Below the pieces are notes generated by a model. It ran no database searches, had not been told where the DNA came from, and was given only the letters and a program-made list of their open reading frames with translations. From CAYYJR01 sp964472305 (GTDB lineage: Bacteria; Armatimonadota; Hebobacteria; CAIYQO01): a stretch of 51,683 bases of DNA. Positions 1 to 9,018 of this stretch are shown piece by piece; the first letter of the stretch is position 1; every line of letters starts with the position of its first letter. The stretch lies in contig CAYYJR010000025.1 in the NCBI GenBank assembly GCA_964472305.1, positions 1 through 51,683 on the forward strand, written 5' to 3'. The position numbers were made by a program, and so were the translations under genes.

Positions 1-46
1 AGACATACATTGTTAACCTGGCGGAATTGAGACATTTTTAAGTTGA

Positions 47-475
47 CGGCGACACCGGGCCTGTTTCGCCACGCCATACACACTCCGCACGAAAGGCAAT
101 GTGGAGAACATCCAGTTCGTCGAGCGGGACTTCATCCGCGAGGTGACCGAGCAGGTGACGGATCTCGCGGATCTCAATACCCGGTGGACCGCCTGGGTGC
201 GCTGGTACAACGCGCAACGCCCGCATAGCAGCCTCGGGGACGTGCCGCCTGCCCGGTGCTACCAGGCGAGTCGGCGGGTGGCGCCCGCCGAGGTGGAGCG
301 GTTGTGTCGGGTGGAAGTCCAACGCAAAGTGGCACGGGACGCCACCATCATCCTGGCGGGCCAGCGCTATCCCGTGCCCGGAGACCTGATGGGGCACCAT
401 GTGTGGATCGGGCTGCTCGGGAATCGGATTGTCATTGAACATGCCGGGCAGGCTGTGGCCACTTTTCGGAGCTGA
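47..475 (+). pseudogene. IS21-like transposase (IstA) C-terminal remnant
   Basis: This is an open frame without its own 5' end. It is closed upstream by a TGA at 44-46, and the first plausible start codon inside it is a GTG at 101. The translation contains the end of an rve integrase core (PYTLRTKGNVEN, where TKGxVE carries the catalytic Glu region). This is followed by the typical integrase C-terminal pattern WYNAQRPHSSLGDVPPARCY and a small beta-barrel DNA-binding domain. This arrangement matches the C-terminal third of IS21-family transposases; the N-terminal HTH and the DDE aspartates are absent. The sequence just upstream (about 1-45) does not continue the frame, so the element is a truncated relic or the window begins inside a rearrangement. 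IS21 is my best family guess; IS481-like elements share the same motifs. Confidence 0.7.
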
Positions 476-479
476 GGAC

Positions 480-524
480 TGTTCAGTTTTGGAGTTACAA
501 GATTGTTCAGTATTGGCTGTTACA
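480..524. repeat. Two direct repeats at the right end of the IS remnant
   Basis: Two near-identical units of about 20 bp occur back to back, at 480-499 and 504-524. Both read TGTTCAGT followed by a short variable stretch and end in GTTACA. Multiple direct repeats inside the ends are characteristic of IS21-family elements, where they are transposase binding sites. They lie 4 bp past the transposase stop, so this probably marks the right terminus. The matching left end is not visible in the window. Confidence 0.55.
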
Positions 525-613
525 GGACAGCCGACTATGGCAGGACTCTCCCCCTGCGCGGCGAAATAGCCACAGACGCGCATGTGCGCGTATCCCATCA
601 CGAAGGATTATCG

Positions 614-1483
614 ATGAACGCAGCCAAAACCCTCAGCGTGAATACCCGCCTGTGCGCGGTGATCGGCAACCCGATCGCGCACAGTTTGTCACCCGCCATT
701 CACAACGCCGCCTTCGACGCGCTGGGATTGGATTACGTCTATATCGCCTGCCGGGTGGAGGATGTGCGGGGCGCGCTGGCAGGGGTGCGGGCGTTGAGCA
801 ATTTCCGCGGGTTGAGCGTGACCATCCCGCATAAAATCGAGGCGATGCAATACGTGGACGAGATTTCCGACGAGGACCGCTCCATTGGCTCCATCAATAC
901 GGTGATTCACGAAGGTGATCGCCTGATCGGGTTGGGCACCGATGGGCCGGGCGCGTTGAAGGCGATCCGCGACGCCGGCGTCGAGGTGGATGGCCTGAAC
1001 GTGTTGATGCTGGGGGCGGGCGGCGCGGCGCGGGCAATAGCCTTCACGCTGGCACGCAAGACGCGGCTGCGCGAGCTGACCATGCTGGATATCGACGCGG
1101 CGATGCTGCAACGGCTGACGGCGGATCTGCGCCAGGGCACCCCCGCCGTCATCACGGATGCGCTGATGACGCCGCAATCGCTGGCTGCGGCGATGGCGCG
1201 CGCCGACCTGATTATTCACTGCACGCCCATCGGTATGCACCCCAGGGAACATGTTTCGCTGGTGCCGCCTGAGCTGTTCCGCCCCGGACAAGTGGTTTTC
1301 GACATCGTCTACACCCCGCTGGAAACGAAGCTGCTGTCCGAAGCGAAGGCGTACGGTTTGAAAATCATCCCCGGGGTCGAGATGTTCGTCAACCAGGCGG
1401 TGCTGCAATTCGAGCAGTTCACCGGTGTGGACGCGCCCATCGAAGTAATGCGCCGGGTGGTATTGGAGCATTTGCACTCATGA
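614..1483 (+). CDS. aroE: Shikimate dehydrogenase
   Basis: AroE reduces 3-dehydroshikimate to shikimate with NADPH, the fourth step of aromatic amino acid synthesis in the cytoplasm. The 289-residue product has the usual AroE length. Visible signatures are the shikimate-binding SLSPAIHN near the N-terminus, TIPHK with the catalytic Lys, GLGTDGPGA with the conserved Asp, and the nucleotide-binding loop LGAGGAARA. The frame stays open upstream to 503, but the ATG at 614 is chosen because the family starts there and AAGGATT lies 5-10 bp before it. The 3' end overlaps aroK by 4 bp (ATGA), indicating translational coupling. The upstream region carries the end of an IS remnant, so the promoter must lie between about 525 and 600; I see no clear one. 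Confidence 0.95.
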   Translation: MNAAKTLSVNTRLCAVIGNPIAHSLSPAIHNAAFDALGLDYVYIACRVEDVRGALAGVRALSNFRGLSVTIPHKIEAMQYVDEISDEDRSIGSINTVIHEGDRLIGLGTDGPGALKAIRDAGVEVDGLNVLMLGAGGAARAIAFTLARKTRLRELTMLDIDAAMLQRLTADLRQGTPAVITDALMTPQSLAAAMARADLIIHCTPIGMHPREHVSLVPPELFRPGQVVFDIVYTPLETKLLSEAKAYGLKIIPGVEMFVNQAVLQFEQFTGVDAPIEVMRRVVLEHLHS

Positions 1484-1986
1484 ATATCGTGCTGATTGGT
1501 TATCGGGGCACCGGGAAAAGCGAAGTGGGACGATTGGTCGCCGCGCACCTTGGCCTGCGCTACATCGGGATGGACGCGCGCATCGTCGAGCAGGCGGGCA
1601 TGTCGATCCCGGAGATCGTGGAGCGCTTCGGCTGGCCGGGTTTCCGCGATCGCGAGACCGCGGTGGCGCGTGAACTGGCGGCGCTGGACAACGTCGTAAT
1701 CGACTGTGGCGGCGGGATAATCGAGCGCCCGGAGAACATCACGGCGCTGCGGACGAACGGCCGCATCTTCTGGTTACAGGCGTCGGTGGCAACGATTGTC
1801 GCACGCATCCAGGGCGACACGCAACGCCCCTCACTCACCGGCGGCAAATCATTTACCGATGAAGTGGCGGAGGTGTTGGAACGCCGCACCCCGCTTTACC
1901 GCGTTGCTGCGGATTGCGAGATCGACACCGATCCGCTCACCCCGGAACAGGTAGCGAAGCAGATTCTCGCGTGCTGGAAGGAATAA
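1480..1986 (+). CDS. aroK: Shikimate kinase
   Basis: AroK phosphorylates shikimate to shikimate 3-phosphate with ATP, directly after AroE in the pathway. The 168-residue product begins with the Walker A loop GYRGTGKS (residues 7-14). It then shows the shikimate-binding Asp and Arg (MDARIVE; FRDRE), the Gly-rich CGGGI loop near residue 77, and a lid region rich in Arg (QRPSL). Length and motif order are those of ordinary AroK/AroL. The ATG overlaps the aroE stop by 4 bp and the next gene begins 6 bp after the aroK stop, so the three genes are probably co-transcribed. There is no biochemical link between aroK and the UroD-like gene that follows, so the junction may simply reflect operon packing. 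Confidence 0.95.
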   Translation: MNIVLIGYRGTGKSEVGRLVAAHLGLRYIGMDARIVEQAGMSIPEIVERFGWPGFRDRETAVARELAALDNVVIDCGGGIIERPENITALRTNGRIFWLQASVATIVARIQGDTQRPSLTGGKSFTDEVAEVLERRTPLYRVAADCEIDTDPLTPEQVAKQILACWKE

Positions 1987-1992
1987 GCGCTG

Positions 1993-3066
1993 ATGGGCGA
2001 CATACAGTATGATACCTTTATGGGCCATGGGCCCAAGAAGATCCCGCACTGGGAGCACTGGTCCAACCCGGATGCCGCAACCTACATCACCGGCATCGAT
2101 TTCTACGAAAAGCCACGAACCTGTCTTCAACGGTTGAATGTGCTCTATCCCGACCTGGGAGTCTGGGTGGGAGAGAGCGACACCCCGCTGCCGCGTCCCG
2201 AGGAGCAGGAAGACAAAGGCTGGGGACGCTGGGGACATGAGTACCGCGACCACTGGCAGCAGGACGTCGCGGCACATCACTTCAGCAGCGACGCGGAGGT
2301 ATTGCGCTTCAGCCCGCTGGAGCACGCGGATTTCTCCGCGTGGAACGTGGTGGAAAGCGCCGACTTTTGTGACGAGGAAACGATTTATCGGCGTTACCGC
2401 ACCGGCATGCCCGCCGAATGGGGTGACACGGCGCCGGAAGGGGTAGCAGCCAGCGTCTGTTTTTACAACACCCTGTTCATGTGGCCACTGCTCACTTTCG
2501 GCTACGAGCGTTTCCTCTCCGTGTGCCTGGAGCCGGAATTCGCGCGCGTGATGGAGGAGTTCGCGGAGATCAATCGCCGCGTCTTCCGCGCCTTCGCCCG
2601 ATTGCCCATCAACTTCGTCATCTGCCACGACGACATCGTGCTTACCTCCGGCCCGGCATGCAGCCCGGCGTGGATGCGCAAGTTCATCTTCCCGCGCTAT
2701 GAGGAATTCTGGTCTATCTTGAAGGCGGCGGGCAAAGAAGTGATCTTCATGGTCGACGGTTGCGTGGATGCTTTCGTGGATGACGTGATGGCCTGCGGCG
2801 CGCGCGGCATCATCAGCGAGCCGTATACCGACTACAAGGCCATCGCGCGCAAATACGAAAATTGCTTTATCGCCGGCGAAGGGGACAACCGCGTGCTGAC
2901 GCGCAATGATCCCGATGAAATCCGCGCCATGGTCGAGTCGATGGTGGAAACAGGCCGCATGTCCGGCGGCTACATGATGTGCATCGGGAATCACATCCCG
3001 TATAATGTCACACCGGAAGGCGTGAAACGCTACCTGGATCTGTCGGCGGAGTTGGCGTATCGCTAA
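1993..3066 (+). CDS. Uroporphyrinogen decarboxylase-like (MtaA/CmuA-type) protein
   Basis: The 357-residue product belongs to the UroD/methylcobamide methyltransferase superfamily. Supporting features are the general layout, ICHDDIVLTSGP in the middle, a DGC motif followed by ISEPYTDY, and the C-terminal MMCIGNHIPYNV stretch typical of the non-haem branch. The canonical UroD N-terminal substrate motif (RPPVWxMRQAGR) is absent, so haem synthesis is unlikely. The His and Cys residues near the C-terminus could bind zinc, as in MtaA, where zinc activates a thiol for methyl transfer. The start at 1993 follows GGAAGGAA at a good distance and lies 6 bp after aroK. Such proteins often act in one-carbon or demethylation pathways. 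No corrinoid protein is encoded next door, so the substrate is unknown. Confidence 0.75.
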   Translation: MGDIQYDTFMGHGPKKIPHWEHWSNPDAATYITGIDFYEKPRTCLQRLNVLYPDLGVWVGESDTPLPRPEEQEDKGWGRWGHEYRDHWQQDVAAHHFSSDAEVLRFSPLEHADFSAWNVVESADFCDEETIYRRYRTGMPAEWGDTAPEGVAASVCFYNTLFMWPLLTFGYERFLSVCLEPEFARVMEEFAEINRRVFRAFARLPINFVICHDDIVLTSGPACSPAWMRKFIFPRYEEFWSILKAAGKEVIFMVDGCVDAFVDDVMACGARGIISEPYTDYKAIARKYENCFIAGEGDNRVLTRNDPDEIRAMVESMVETGRMSGGYMMCIGNHIPYNVTPEGVKRYLDLSAELAYR

Positions 3067-3249
3067 CCGCATCGCCGCCCATTCAGGCGCGTCGATGCTA
3101 CCGAGGCGGTCTGTCCGCTGGGCCAGCATCTGCACACATCGCACCTACGCGACTTATTCAAGCCATGCTGTTATGCCGCTTGCGGCAGGAACATGCATGG
3201 GCAAAATGGAACATGCCGACTAGAGGTCATACCCGATCGGAGTACCTGT

Positions 3250-4533
3250 ATGCGTTACCACCTTCCGGATGACGAGCGCGCATATCTGCGCGGCCTGGCG
3301 AAGCGCCAGGCGGAGATTGCCGCGCTGCCGATCATGCAGTTGCGCCGGCAAATGTGGACGGACATGAACGACGGCAAGCCCGGCACGCGGCCGCCGTTCG
3401 TCATCGAAACGTGGACTTTCGATCGTGATTTTCTGCCGGCGTCCATTTATCACTGTGCCACCGACTACGGCCGGAGGCTGGAAAGCGACTTCCTGCGCAA
3501 CATTCGGCATCACGAGTTGCTCAACGACGATCATGTCTGCCCCGACACCCTCGACATGGGCTGGCACGTCTGGTGCAACGAATTCGGCATCGACATCCCG
3601 ACCCAGTATGTGCAGGATGCCGAAGGCGCCACCCTGGGCTATCATTTCGACTGTCCGATCACGGATCTCAACGAGGGCTTCGACATGGTGAAGCCCGCCG
3701 AGTTCGGGGTCAATCGCGAGAGTACGCTGGAAGAGAAGCAGTTCCTGGACGAGACATTCGGCGATATCCTGCCGGTGGTGATCCGCTCCGGTACGTATGG
3801 CTCAGCCAACCTCACCCAGCGACTGATGCGGCTGATGAGCATGGAAACCTTCTTTACCGCCATGTATGACTGCCCGGATAAGCTGCATGGCATCATGGCG
3901 CTGCTATGCGACAACGCGGTGCGTATGTCGCGCTGGGCGGAAGAAGAAGGATTGCTGGTGGTGAATAACGGCAACGAATGCACCTGCGGCACCTGCTTCA
4001 ATTTCACCACGCTGCTGCCCAAAGGCGCGGTAACGTCCGGGCAGGTGAGGCTGACCGATATGTGGGCGGGCATGGATAGCCAGGAGACGGTGGGCGTATC
4101 GCCGGAGCTGTTTCACGAATTTTGCTTCCCGTATTACGCAAAGCTGGCCGCGATGTACGGACTGGTCTACTGGGGCTGTTGCGAGCCCGCCGACCCGCTG
4201 TGGGAGACATCGCTCAGCAAGTTGCCGAACCTGCACGCCATCTCCATCTCGCGCTGGGCAGACCAGCGTTACATGGCGGAGGCGCTGGACGGCACCGGCA
4301 TTGTCTTCTCGCGCAAACCCGATCCCAACCTGCTCGGTGTCGATCGCGTGCTTGACGAGGACGCATGGGCGGCGGAGATTCGCCAGACGCTGGAGACCGT
4401 CGCCGGCAAGAACGTGTCGCTGGAGATCGTGGTGCGCGACGTCTACACCATGCATGGCAATCTGGGCAAACCCCGCCGCGCGGTTGAGATCGCCCGGCGT
4501 GAGATCGACGCATTCTTCCCGCCGTTAACGTAG
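3250..4533 (+). CDS. UroD-like protein, larger divergent branch
   Basis: The 427-residue product is a second member of the UroD/MtaA-like superfamily. It is only distantly similar to the gene just upstream. The N-terminal half holds a long insertion (DMGWHVWCNEFGIDIPTQY) and a Cys-rich segment, NNGNECTCGTCFNFTT. The C-terminal half has the YWGCCEP motif and a HAISISRWADQRY stretch that I associate with UroD-like proteins of unknown function in anaerobes and environmental bacteria. The frame is open from 3193, but ATG 3250 is preferred because GGAG lies 7 bp before it. Clustered cysteines suggest metal (zinc) or corrinoid chemistry. Together with the gene at 1993 and the flavoprotein at 4740 it may form a methyl-transfer or demethylation module; that is inference. 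Confidence 0.7.
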   Translation: MRYHLPDDERAYLRGLAKRQAEIAALPIMQLRRQMWTDMNDGKPGTRPPFVIETWTFDRDFLPASIYHCATDYGRRLESDFLRNIRHHELLNDDHVCPDTLDMGWHVWCNEFGIDIPTQYVQDAEGATLGYHFDCPITDLNEGFDMVKPAEFGVNRESTLEEKQFLDETFGDILPVVIRSGTYGSANLTQRLMRLMSMETFFTAMYDCPDKLHGIMALLCDNAVRMSRWAEEEGLLVVNNGNECTCGTCFNFTTLLPKGAVTSGQVRLTDMWAGMDSQETVGVSPELFHEFCFPYYAKLAAMYGLVYWGCCEPADPLWETSLSKLPNLHAISISRWADQRYMAEALDGTGIVFSRKPDPNLLGVDRVLDEDAWAAEIRQTLETVAGKNVSLEIVVRDVYTMHGNLGKPRRAVEIARREIDAFFPPLT

Positions 4534-4739
4534 CAAGCCCCCGCGCGCATGCCGCGACTGTCACGGTGATATATATCCGTTACGTGTGCTGTCGCTAGTC
4601 GTTGGTTGAGCAGGACAGGATGTCCGTATCGCAACCGCACACCCATCACCGGTTGGTTACGCTACGACCCTCCTTATGCACGACCGAGCACATGGGGAGT
4701 AGCAGTATCAGGTTCAACTTTTTTACCAGGGGAGCAACC

Positions 4740-5342
4740 ATGCGCAAAATCATTGGGATTGTCGGCAGTTATCGCGCGGGCGGCGTGCACGACCAGGCGG
4801 TGATGGAAGTGCTCGCCGGCGCGGCGGAGGCGGGGGCGGAGACGCGGCGCGTATTCCTGCCCGAGGTGACAATCAACTTCTGCACCAACTGTCGCGCGTG
4901 CATGCAGGAACCGGGCGATGCACCCGGCCGCTGTGTGTTTGACGACGCGATGAGCGAGCTGCTGGAAGCCTGCCTTCGCGCCGACGGCCTCGTGCTGGCC
5001 ACCCCGCACAACTTCGGCAGCGCCACCGCCATTTTCAAACGGTTCCTGGAGCGCTTCTCTCCGCTGGCTTACTGGCCGTGGGGGATGACGGCGCCGCGAG
5101 GACGCAAAGGGATTCCGCCCAAGTCGGCGGTGCTGGTGCTTGCCAGCGCGGCGCCGACCCCCATCTGGGGCCTGGGTGGTTTTACCGCCGGGTCTACGCT
5201 GCACAAAACGGCCCGGTTGCTCAACGCGCGCGTGATCCATACGTTGAAATACGGCATGGTGAGCATGGAGCAACACCCGCAACTCACCGGCAAACAGCGT
5301 GCCGTCGCGCGCGCCAGTGGACGGCGGCTGGTGACTGAATAA
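4740..5342 (+). CDS. NADPH-dependent FMN reductase / flavodoxin-fold oxidoreductase
   Basis: The 200-residue product has the flavodoxin-like fold of the NAD(P)H-dependent FMN reductase family. It begins IIGIVGSYRAGGVHDQA, where the phosphate-binding S-x-R-x-x-G loop is recognisable. It continues with CTNCRACMQEPGDAPGRCVFDD, a cysteine-rich insert seen in the iron-sulfur-flavoprotein-like subgroup, and then ATPHNFGSATAIFKRFLER, which lines the flavin. The C-x-x-C-x-x-C spacing could hold a [4Fe-4S] cluster. The ATG at 4740 follows a strong AGGGGAG; the longer frame from 4602 has no such support. Situated after two UroD-like genes, it could supply electrons for reductive activation of a corrinoid partner. 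The gene is followed by a convergent gene on the other strand. Confidence 0.75.
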   Translation: MRKIIGIVGSYRAGGVHDQAVMEVLAGAAEAGAETRRVFLPEVTINFCTNCRACMQEPGDAPGRCVFDDAMSELLEACLRADGLVLATPHNFGSATAIFKRFLERFSPLAYWPWGMTAPRGRKGIPPKSAVLVLASAAPTPIWGLGGFTAGSTLHKTARLLNARVIHTLKYGMVSMEQHPQLTGKQRAVARASGRRLVTE

Positions 5343-5725
5343 CCCGGAACGACCGGTATCGCGATCTGTTCTCCACGGTGCGCTTCACCTGCCGGCGACA
5401 CCGCCATTCCGTGTTGAGCAGGGCAATATCTTCGTCAGTACCATCGAATCATTCCACACCATTCGCTCCGCCGAATGACGGTCATCCGTTCCGCCGTGCG
5501 TACTGAATGCGGCTCAACATGGTTTTGCACGGCTGGCTTTGCGCATGTTGTCGCCCAGCAACCGGTCGCTGTTCGGCGACAGCAGTCCATCTGGAGCGGG
5601 GAGCATTTCCACCAATTGCCAACTCCGTCCCGCGTCATGCGAGATAGCGTGCCGGCGCGGCCTCCACCATCATAATCGGTTCGCCAAAGGTTACGTCACC
5701 CCCCTGCGTTGTCGTGCTCTGCCGG
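5343..5725. other. Intergenic region between convergent genes
   Basis: This stretch of about 380 bases lies between two convergent genes and has no supported coding sequence. It contains small inverted repeats: CATTCG/CGAATG at 5460-5477, with ATGACGGTCAT at 5475-5485 directly after. There is also a GTCGC/GCGAC stem near 5568-5583. None is followed by a T-run, so calling them terminators would be a guess based on position only. Confidence 0.4.
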
Positions 5726-8503
5726 TTACACGCCACGTTGACCGACCGCTGTCGTCGGCTGCCTGGGACGGCTGATCATTTTTACATTCGTGGCCAGGCG
5801 CAGTCGTACTTTCCCACCCGGGATCACGTTCACAATCAACTCCGTCTGTTCCGTGAAGTTTAGCGTATCAACCGGCTCTCCATTGGCATTGAACAGGCAG
5901 CCTCGGGTGAGCGGCACAACGTAAAAATGGCCGGTAGCCGGACGATGGGTGATAACCAACCCGAGATTCCACATGGTCTGCTCGGGCATATACGTGAACT
6001 CCAGGAAGTGATACGTTTCGTGCTGCTCGTGCCAGTAATACACACGCAGGCCTTTGTGTGGGATGAGCATGTCGATGACGCGCTGATAGCCCAGCACGAG
6101 CACCATGGCGCCGAACAACAGCAATGCGAGCACCAAGATACCGAGCACGCCGAACAACAAGCCCAACAGAGTGATGTGCGGGTATTTACGCGGCACGGGG
6201 ACGGGGCGTGGCGGGGAATATTCCTCCTCGCTGCCCGATGGCGATGGTTGGGGATTGATATTCGGCAAGTTGGGCCTGCCCGGCGGATTGGCCGATTCGG
6301 GTACGGGTTTACCTATCCCGCGGTTGGCATCGGACGCAGGCGGAGTAGCGTGTGGAGATCCGGACTGCGCGCCGGGTGAACCGGCATGCGGAATGAATGA
6401 ACTGCCGGGAGGTTGATGGCGTATCGAGGTCAGGCTTCTTGCGATTTCTTCCAACGGCAGAACGCTAATATCCTCCGGAAGGGTGGATACGGCATCCTCG
6501 CCTTCCTCAGGCGCCAGCGCGGCATCCATTTCACTGGCGTCGTTGCTTCCGGATGTGCCGGCGTTACCGCCATTGCCGTTACCGCCACCGTCGCCGCTAC
6601 CACTGCCACTGCCGCTTCCACCCCCGCCGCTGCCGCTGCCGTTGCCGCTGCCACTGCCACTGCCACTTCCACTCCCGCCGCTGCCGCTGCCGCTGCCGCT
6701 GCCGCTGCCACTGCCGCTGCCGCTTCCACCCCCACCGGCACCGCTCGTGCCGCCGCTGCCGCGGTGACCGGCGGAAGAAGCGTTGTCGCCGTCAGCCGCC
6801 TTTGCCGTTTCGGCTGCATGCTTGCGTACCAGGGAGGTGAATACCATGTATTGATCTTTCTCCCCCTTGGGTACCGGCATTCGCCCACGCAACTGGTTGC
6901 CATGGGGTTTCAACTCGGTGGCGGAGACCACGTGCTGATTTTTTCGATCATAGACCTGTGCCACGGCTTTGTATTGCTGCATCAACGCCTTCGTTTGTGC
7001 CGGCGTCAGTGGTTTTCCGGCCTGCTTTGGCTGACTCGCCACATCGAGTGATTTTCCAGCGAGTAGATGCCGTGCTTCTTTGCAGGTAGAGTCCAGATAC
7101 GGCGTCTGGGTGATGGGCAGTGCGATCGGCTGTTCTGATGCAGGATTGCCATCGACATCGGTCTTCAGATTCATCTCCAGCGTGCCCGTCTGATCGGTCG
7201 GTGTGGGCAGCGTTTCCGAGCACAGCAGGCCGTCATCCAGTTGTTCGGCGGGAAAGTTGAGGGTCCGCGGCGCCTGCTCGCCCGGCATCTTCACCTCCAC
7301 GGTGGGCTGCACGGGATGCTGTGGGTTGATGGGCACGCGGGTGCCGTCCGCTTTCGTATAGGCGGCAGTGACCCGCAGCGGTTTGCCCGCCGGCTGGCGC
7401 GTGGTGGGCGAGACGATGCGCAGGCGCAATGGCACCAGGTTGCGCACCACCCGTACCGGCTTATTGCATTCCAACACCTGATACGACCAGGCGCCGGGCG
7501 GCGGATCGTTGACGGCAAGCATGTCACAGGCCAACAGCCGCTTGACGGCCGGCACGCCGGGATCCACACCGGGAACGACTTCACTGCCATCCGGTTTGCG
7601 CAGGCATAAGCGATAGCGCGGGGCCGCGGTGAAGATGTAGCATTCCAGGCGTTCCTGGTAGGAAGGCACCGTGAAGGAAATGGGCTGCGATGCCGCATTC
7701 ATGGTGGCTCCCTCGCCGGCAGGCAGCGCGCACAGGCGCTGGGTGATGGAGTTGAACGCAACCTTCATTTCGTCCATTGAGGAAACGCGCACGACGTGAT
7801 CAGCCGGCATAAACTGCAGCCAGTAGGGTGTGGTGGCGCTCCACCGTTTACCCTTTGCGTCGATGCCGATCACGAACAGGTCGATGTGCCGGGGATCGAG
7901 TTCCCGATATTTGTACGTATAAATCTCGCGGAAGTATCCATCGGCACCGATTTTACGGCGGTCGTCCGGCTCGCCGTCGGTGAACAGCACCAGCACTCGC
8001 TTGCATTGCGGCACCGGCGGTTCACCCATCAACTCGACGCCTTTCCGCAACGCGGCCAGGATGTTGGTATCGCCCAATTGCATCGGTCGGGCCACCCGGC
8101 GCAAACGGCTGGCGAGTGCGCTTTGAAGCTGGAGCACATCGGTTAACGGCAGGCACGGGTTGGCGACGGTGCTGCCAAAATTTACCAGCCCGTAACGCAT
8201 TTTCAGCTTCGTTTTTGCACGCGCGGCGAGGAAGTCAACCATCGCCAGGCTGCCGGCGACGCGCAAGCAAGTGGGATCAGTCGCCAAACGTCCCTGACCC
8301 ATGCTGCCGGAGTGATCCATCAGCAACATCAGGTCGGCGTATTGCCGTGCTTCGACCAGCGGCGAAGCGGCAAATTCTTTGGGCACCGGTCCGCTGGCGA
8401 CCGGCGGAAGCTGTGTGCGGTCAAACCAGACCGCGTAAAACAGACCCAGCACGATCAGCATGAGGACGACGACGCATAGGCGCGGGAGAACACCTCGCTT
8501 CAT
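5726..8503 (-). CDS. Membrane-anchored VWA-domain protein with Gly/Ser linker
   Basis: The product is about 925 residues. Residues 8-26 form a hydrophobic anchor, and a von Willebrand factor A domain follows at about 55-260. The MIDAS motif D63-H-S-G-S67 is complete with a later Thr (GDTNI) and Asp (FTDGEPDD), so metal-dependent ligand binding is likely. Residues of about 290-560 look like beta-sandwich segments. A low-complexity Gly/Ser stretch spans about 578-650, followed by a Pro-rich linker, a second transmembrane helix at about 776-805 and a beta-rich C-terminal domain of about 120 residues. The ATG at 8503 is chosen over a TTG one codon earlier because GGAGG is 8 bp before it. The topology implies a large extracytoplasmic loop. 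I recognise no named family; adhesion or protein-assembly roles are inference. Confidence 0.75.
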   Translation of the reverse strand: MKRGVLPRLCVVVLMLIVLGLFYAVWFDRTQLPPVASGPVPKEFAASPLVEARQYADLMLLMDHSGSMGQGRLATDPTCLRVAGSLAMVDFLAARAKTKLKMRYGLVNFGSTVANPCLPLTDVLQLQSALASRLRRVARPMQLGDTNILAALRKGVELMGEPPVPQCKRVLVLFTDGEPDDRRKIGADGYFREIYTYKYRELDPRHIDLFVIGIDAKGKRWSATTPYWLQFMPADHVVRVSSMDEMKVAFNSITQRLCALPAGEGATMNAASQPISFTVPSYQERLECYIFTAAPRYRLCLRKPDGSEVVPGVDPGVPAVKRLLACDMLAVNDPPPGAWSYQVLECNKPVRVVRNLVPLRLRIVSPTTRQPAGKPLRVTAAYTKADGTRVPINPQHPVQPTVEVKMPGEQAPRTLNFPAEQLDDGLLCSETLPTPTDQTGTLEMNLKTDVDGNPASEQPIALPITQTPYLDSTCKEARHLLAGKSLDVASQPKQAGKPLTPAQTKALMQQYKAVAQVYDRKNQHVVSATELKPHGNQLRGRMPVPKGEKDQYMVFTSLVRKHAAETAKAADGDNASSAGHRGSGGTSGAGGGGSGSGSGSGSGSGSGSGGSGSGSGSGSGNGSGSGGGGSGSGSGSGDGGGNGNGGNAGTSGSNDASEMDAALAPEEGEDAVSTLPEDISVLPLEEIARSLTSIRHQPPGSSFIPHAGSPGAQSGSPHATPPASDANRGIGKPVPESANPPGRPNLPNINPQPSPSGSEEEYSPPRPVPVPRKYPHITLLGLLFGVLGILVLALLLFGAMVLVLGYQRVIDMLIPHKGLRVYYWHEQHETYHFLEFTYMPEQTMWNLGLVITHRPATGHFYVVPLTRGCLFNANGEPVDTLNFTEQTELIVNVIPGGKVRLRLATNVKMISRPRQPTTAVGQRGV
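6580..6765 (-). repeat. Gly/Ser-coding tandem hexamer repeat
   Basis: This is a run of about 180 bases built from imperfect 6-base units (plus strand GCCACT, GCCGCT and GCCGTT variants) inside the VWA gene. It encodes alternating Gly and Ser with a few Asn and Asp residues. The repeats are prone to slippage in units of two codons, which would change linker length without breaking the frame. Confidence 0.85.
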
Positions 8504-9011
8504 CAACTTTTCCTCCGAAATGACAACGCATCATGCCATCATAACGACTGCCGAAATTGCTTTGTATTATTCTAGAATTACGTTGTTGTACCTTTTTCTG
8601 AACACTCCTTTACTTTGGATATTTAGGCGGTCGTTATTATAGCAATAGCAACAGCAGCGTGACGGAAACGCGCGGCGCGATCACCGTCACGCGCAGGAAT
8701 ACAGCCGACGACTGTACAGCATGACGGTACGCGGGTGGTTGCTCACGCGCCAATGAAGCGCTGGGTGGGACATCTGTCGGGCAAGACCGCGACGGCTGCC
8801 TTCACCTGCGCATGCCGGTCCGGCACGACGCCGGACTGCATTGCCGCTTCTCTCCGAAGTGCAGGCGGGAATGGACGTGCTGGAAGTGCACAAGCCATAC
8901 AGGCTGTCTCTGCGCGGCTGAGCGGCGTGGATGCGCGCGCCTCGCAATGGTTCCGCCGGCATCGACACCGCGTTGAAGCGCGTCACAAATGGGTGGCGGG
9001 TGAGGCGATCT
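8504..9011. other. Intergenic region with AT-rich stretch and hairpins
   Basis: About 500 bases separate the VWA gene from the end of the DegT aminotransferase gene, both on the minus strand. The part next to the VWA start (8525-8650) is clearly AT-richer than its surroundings and presumably holds the VWA promoter, but no convincing -35/-10 pair stands out. The remainder (8700-8996) shows only short open frames of arbitrary composition, which I do not regard as genes. Two hairpins are listed separately. Confidence 0.4.
8657..8692 (-). terminator. Stem-loop, probable terminator
   Basis: A perfect 9-bp stem, GCGTGACGG (8657-8665) with CCGTCACGC (8684-8692), has an 18-base loop. Read on the minus strand it is followed by TGCTGTTGCTATTGC, a GU-rich tail. 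It lies downstream of the minus-strand aminotransferase and upstream of the VWA gene, so it would separate the two transcripts. Confidence 0.45.
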
Positions 9012-9018
9012 TCACCCG
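8997..9018 (-). terminator. Stem-loop overlapping the aminotransferase stop codon
   Basis: A 7-bp stem, CGGGTGA (8997-9003) with TCACCCG (9012-9018), has an 8-base loop. The stop codon TGA of the DegT gene sits in the stem. There is no clear U-tract after it on the minus strand, so it may be a 3'-end stabiliser rather than a terminator. Confidence 0.35.

Noticed and set aside
6413..7051. Ala-rich open frame in the VWA gene
   Set aside because: Produced by reading the Gly/Ser hexamer repeat in another frame.
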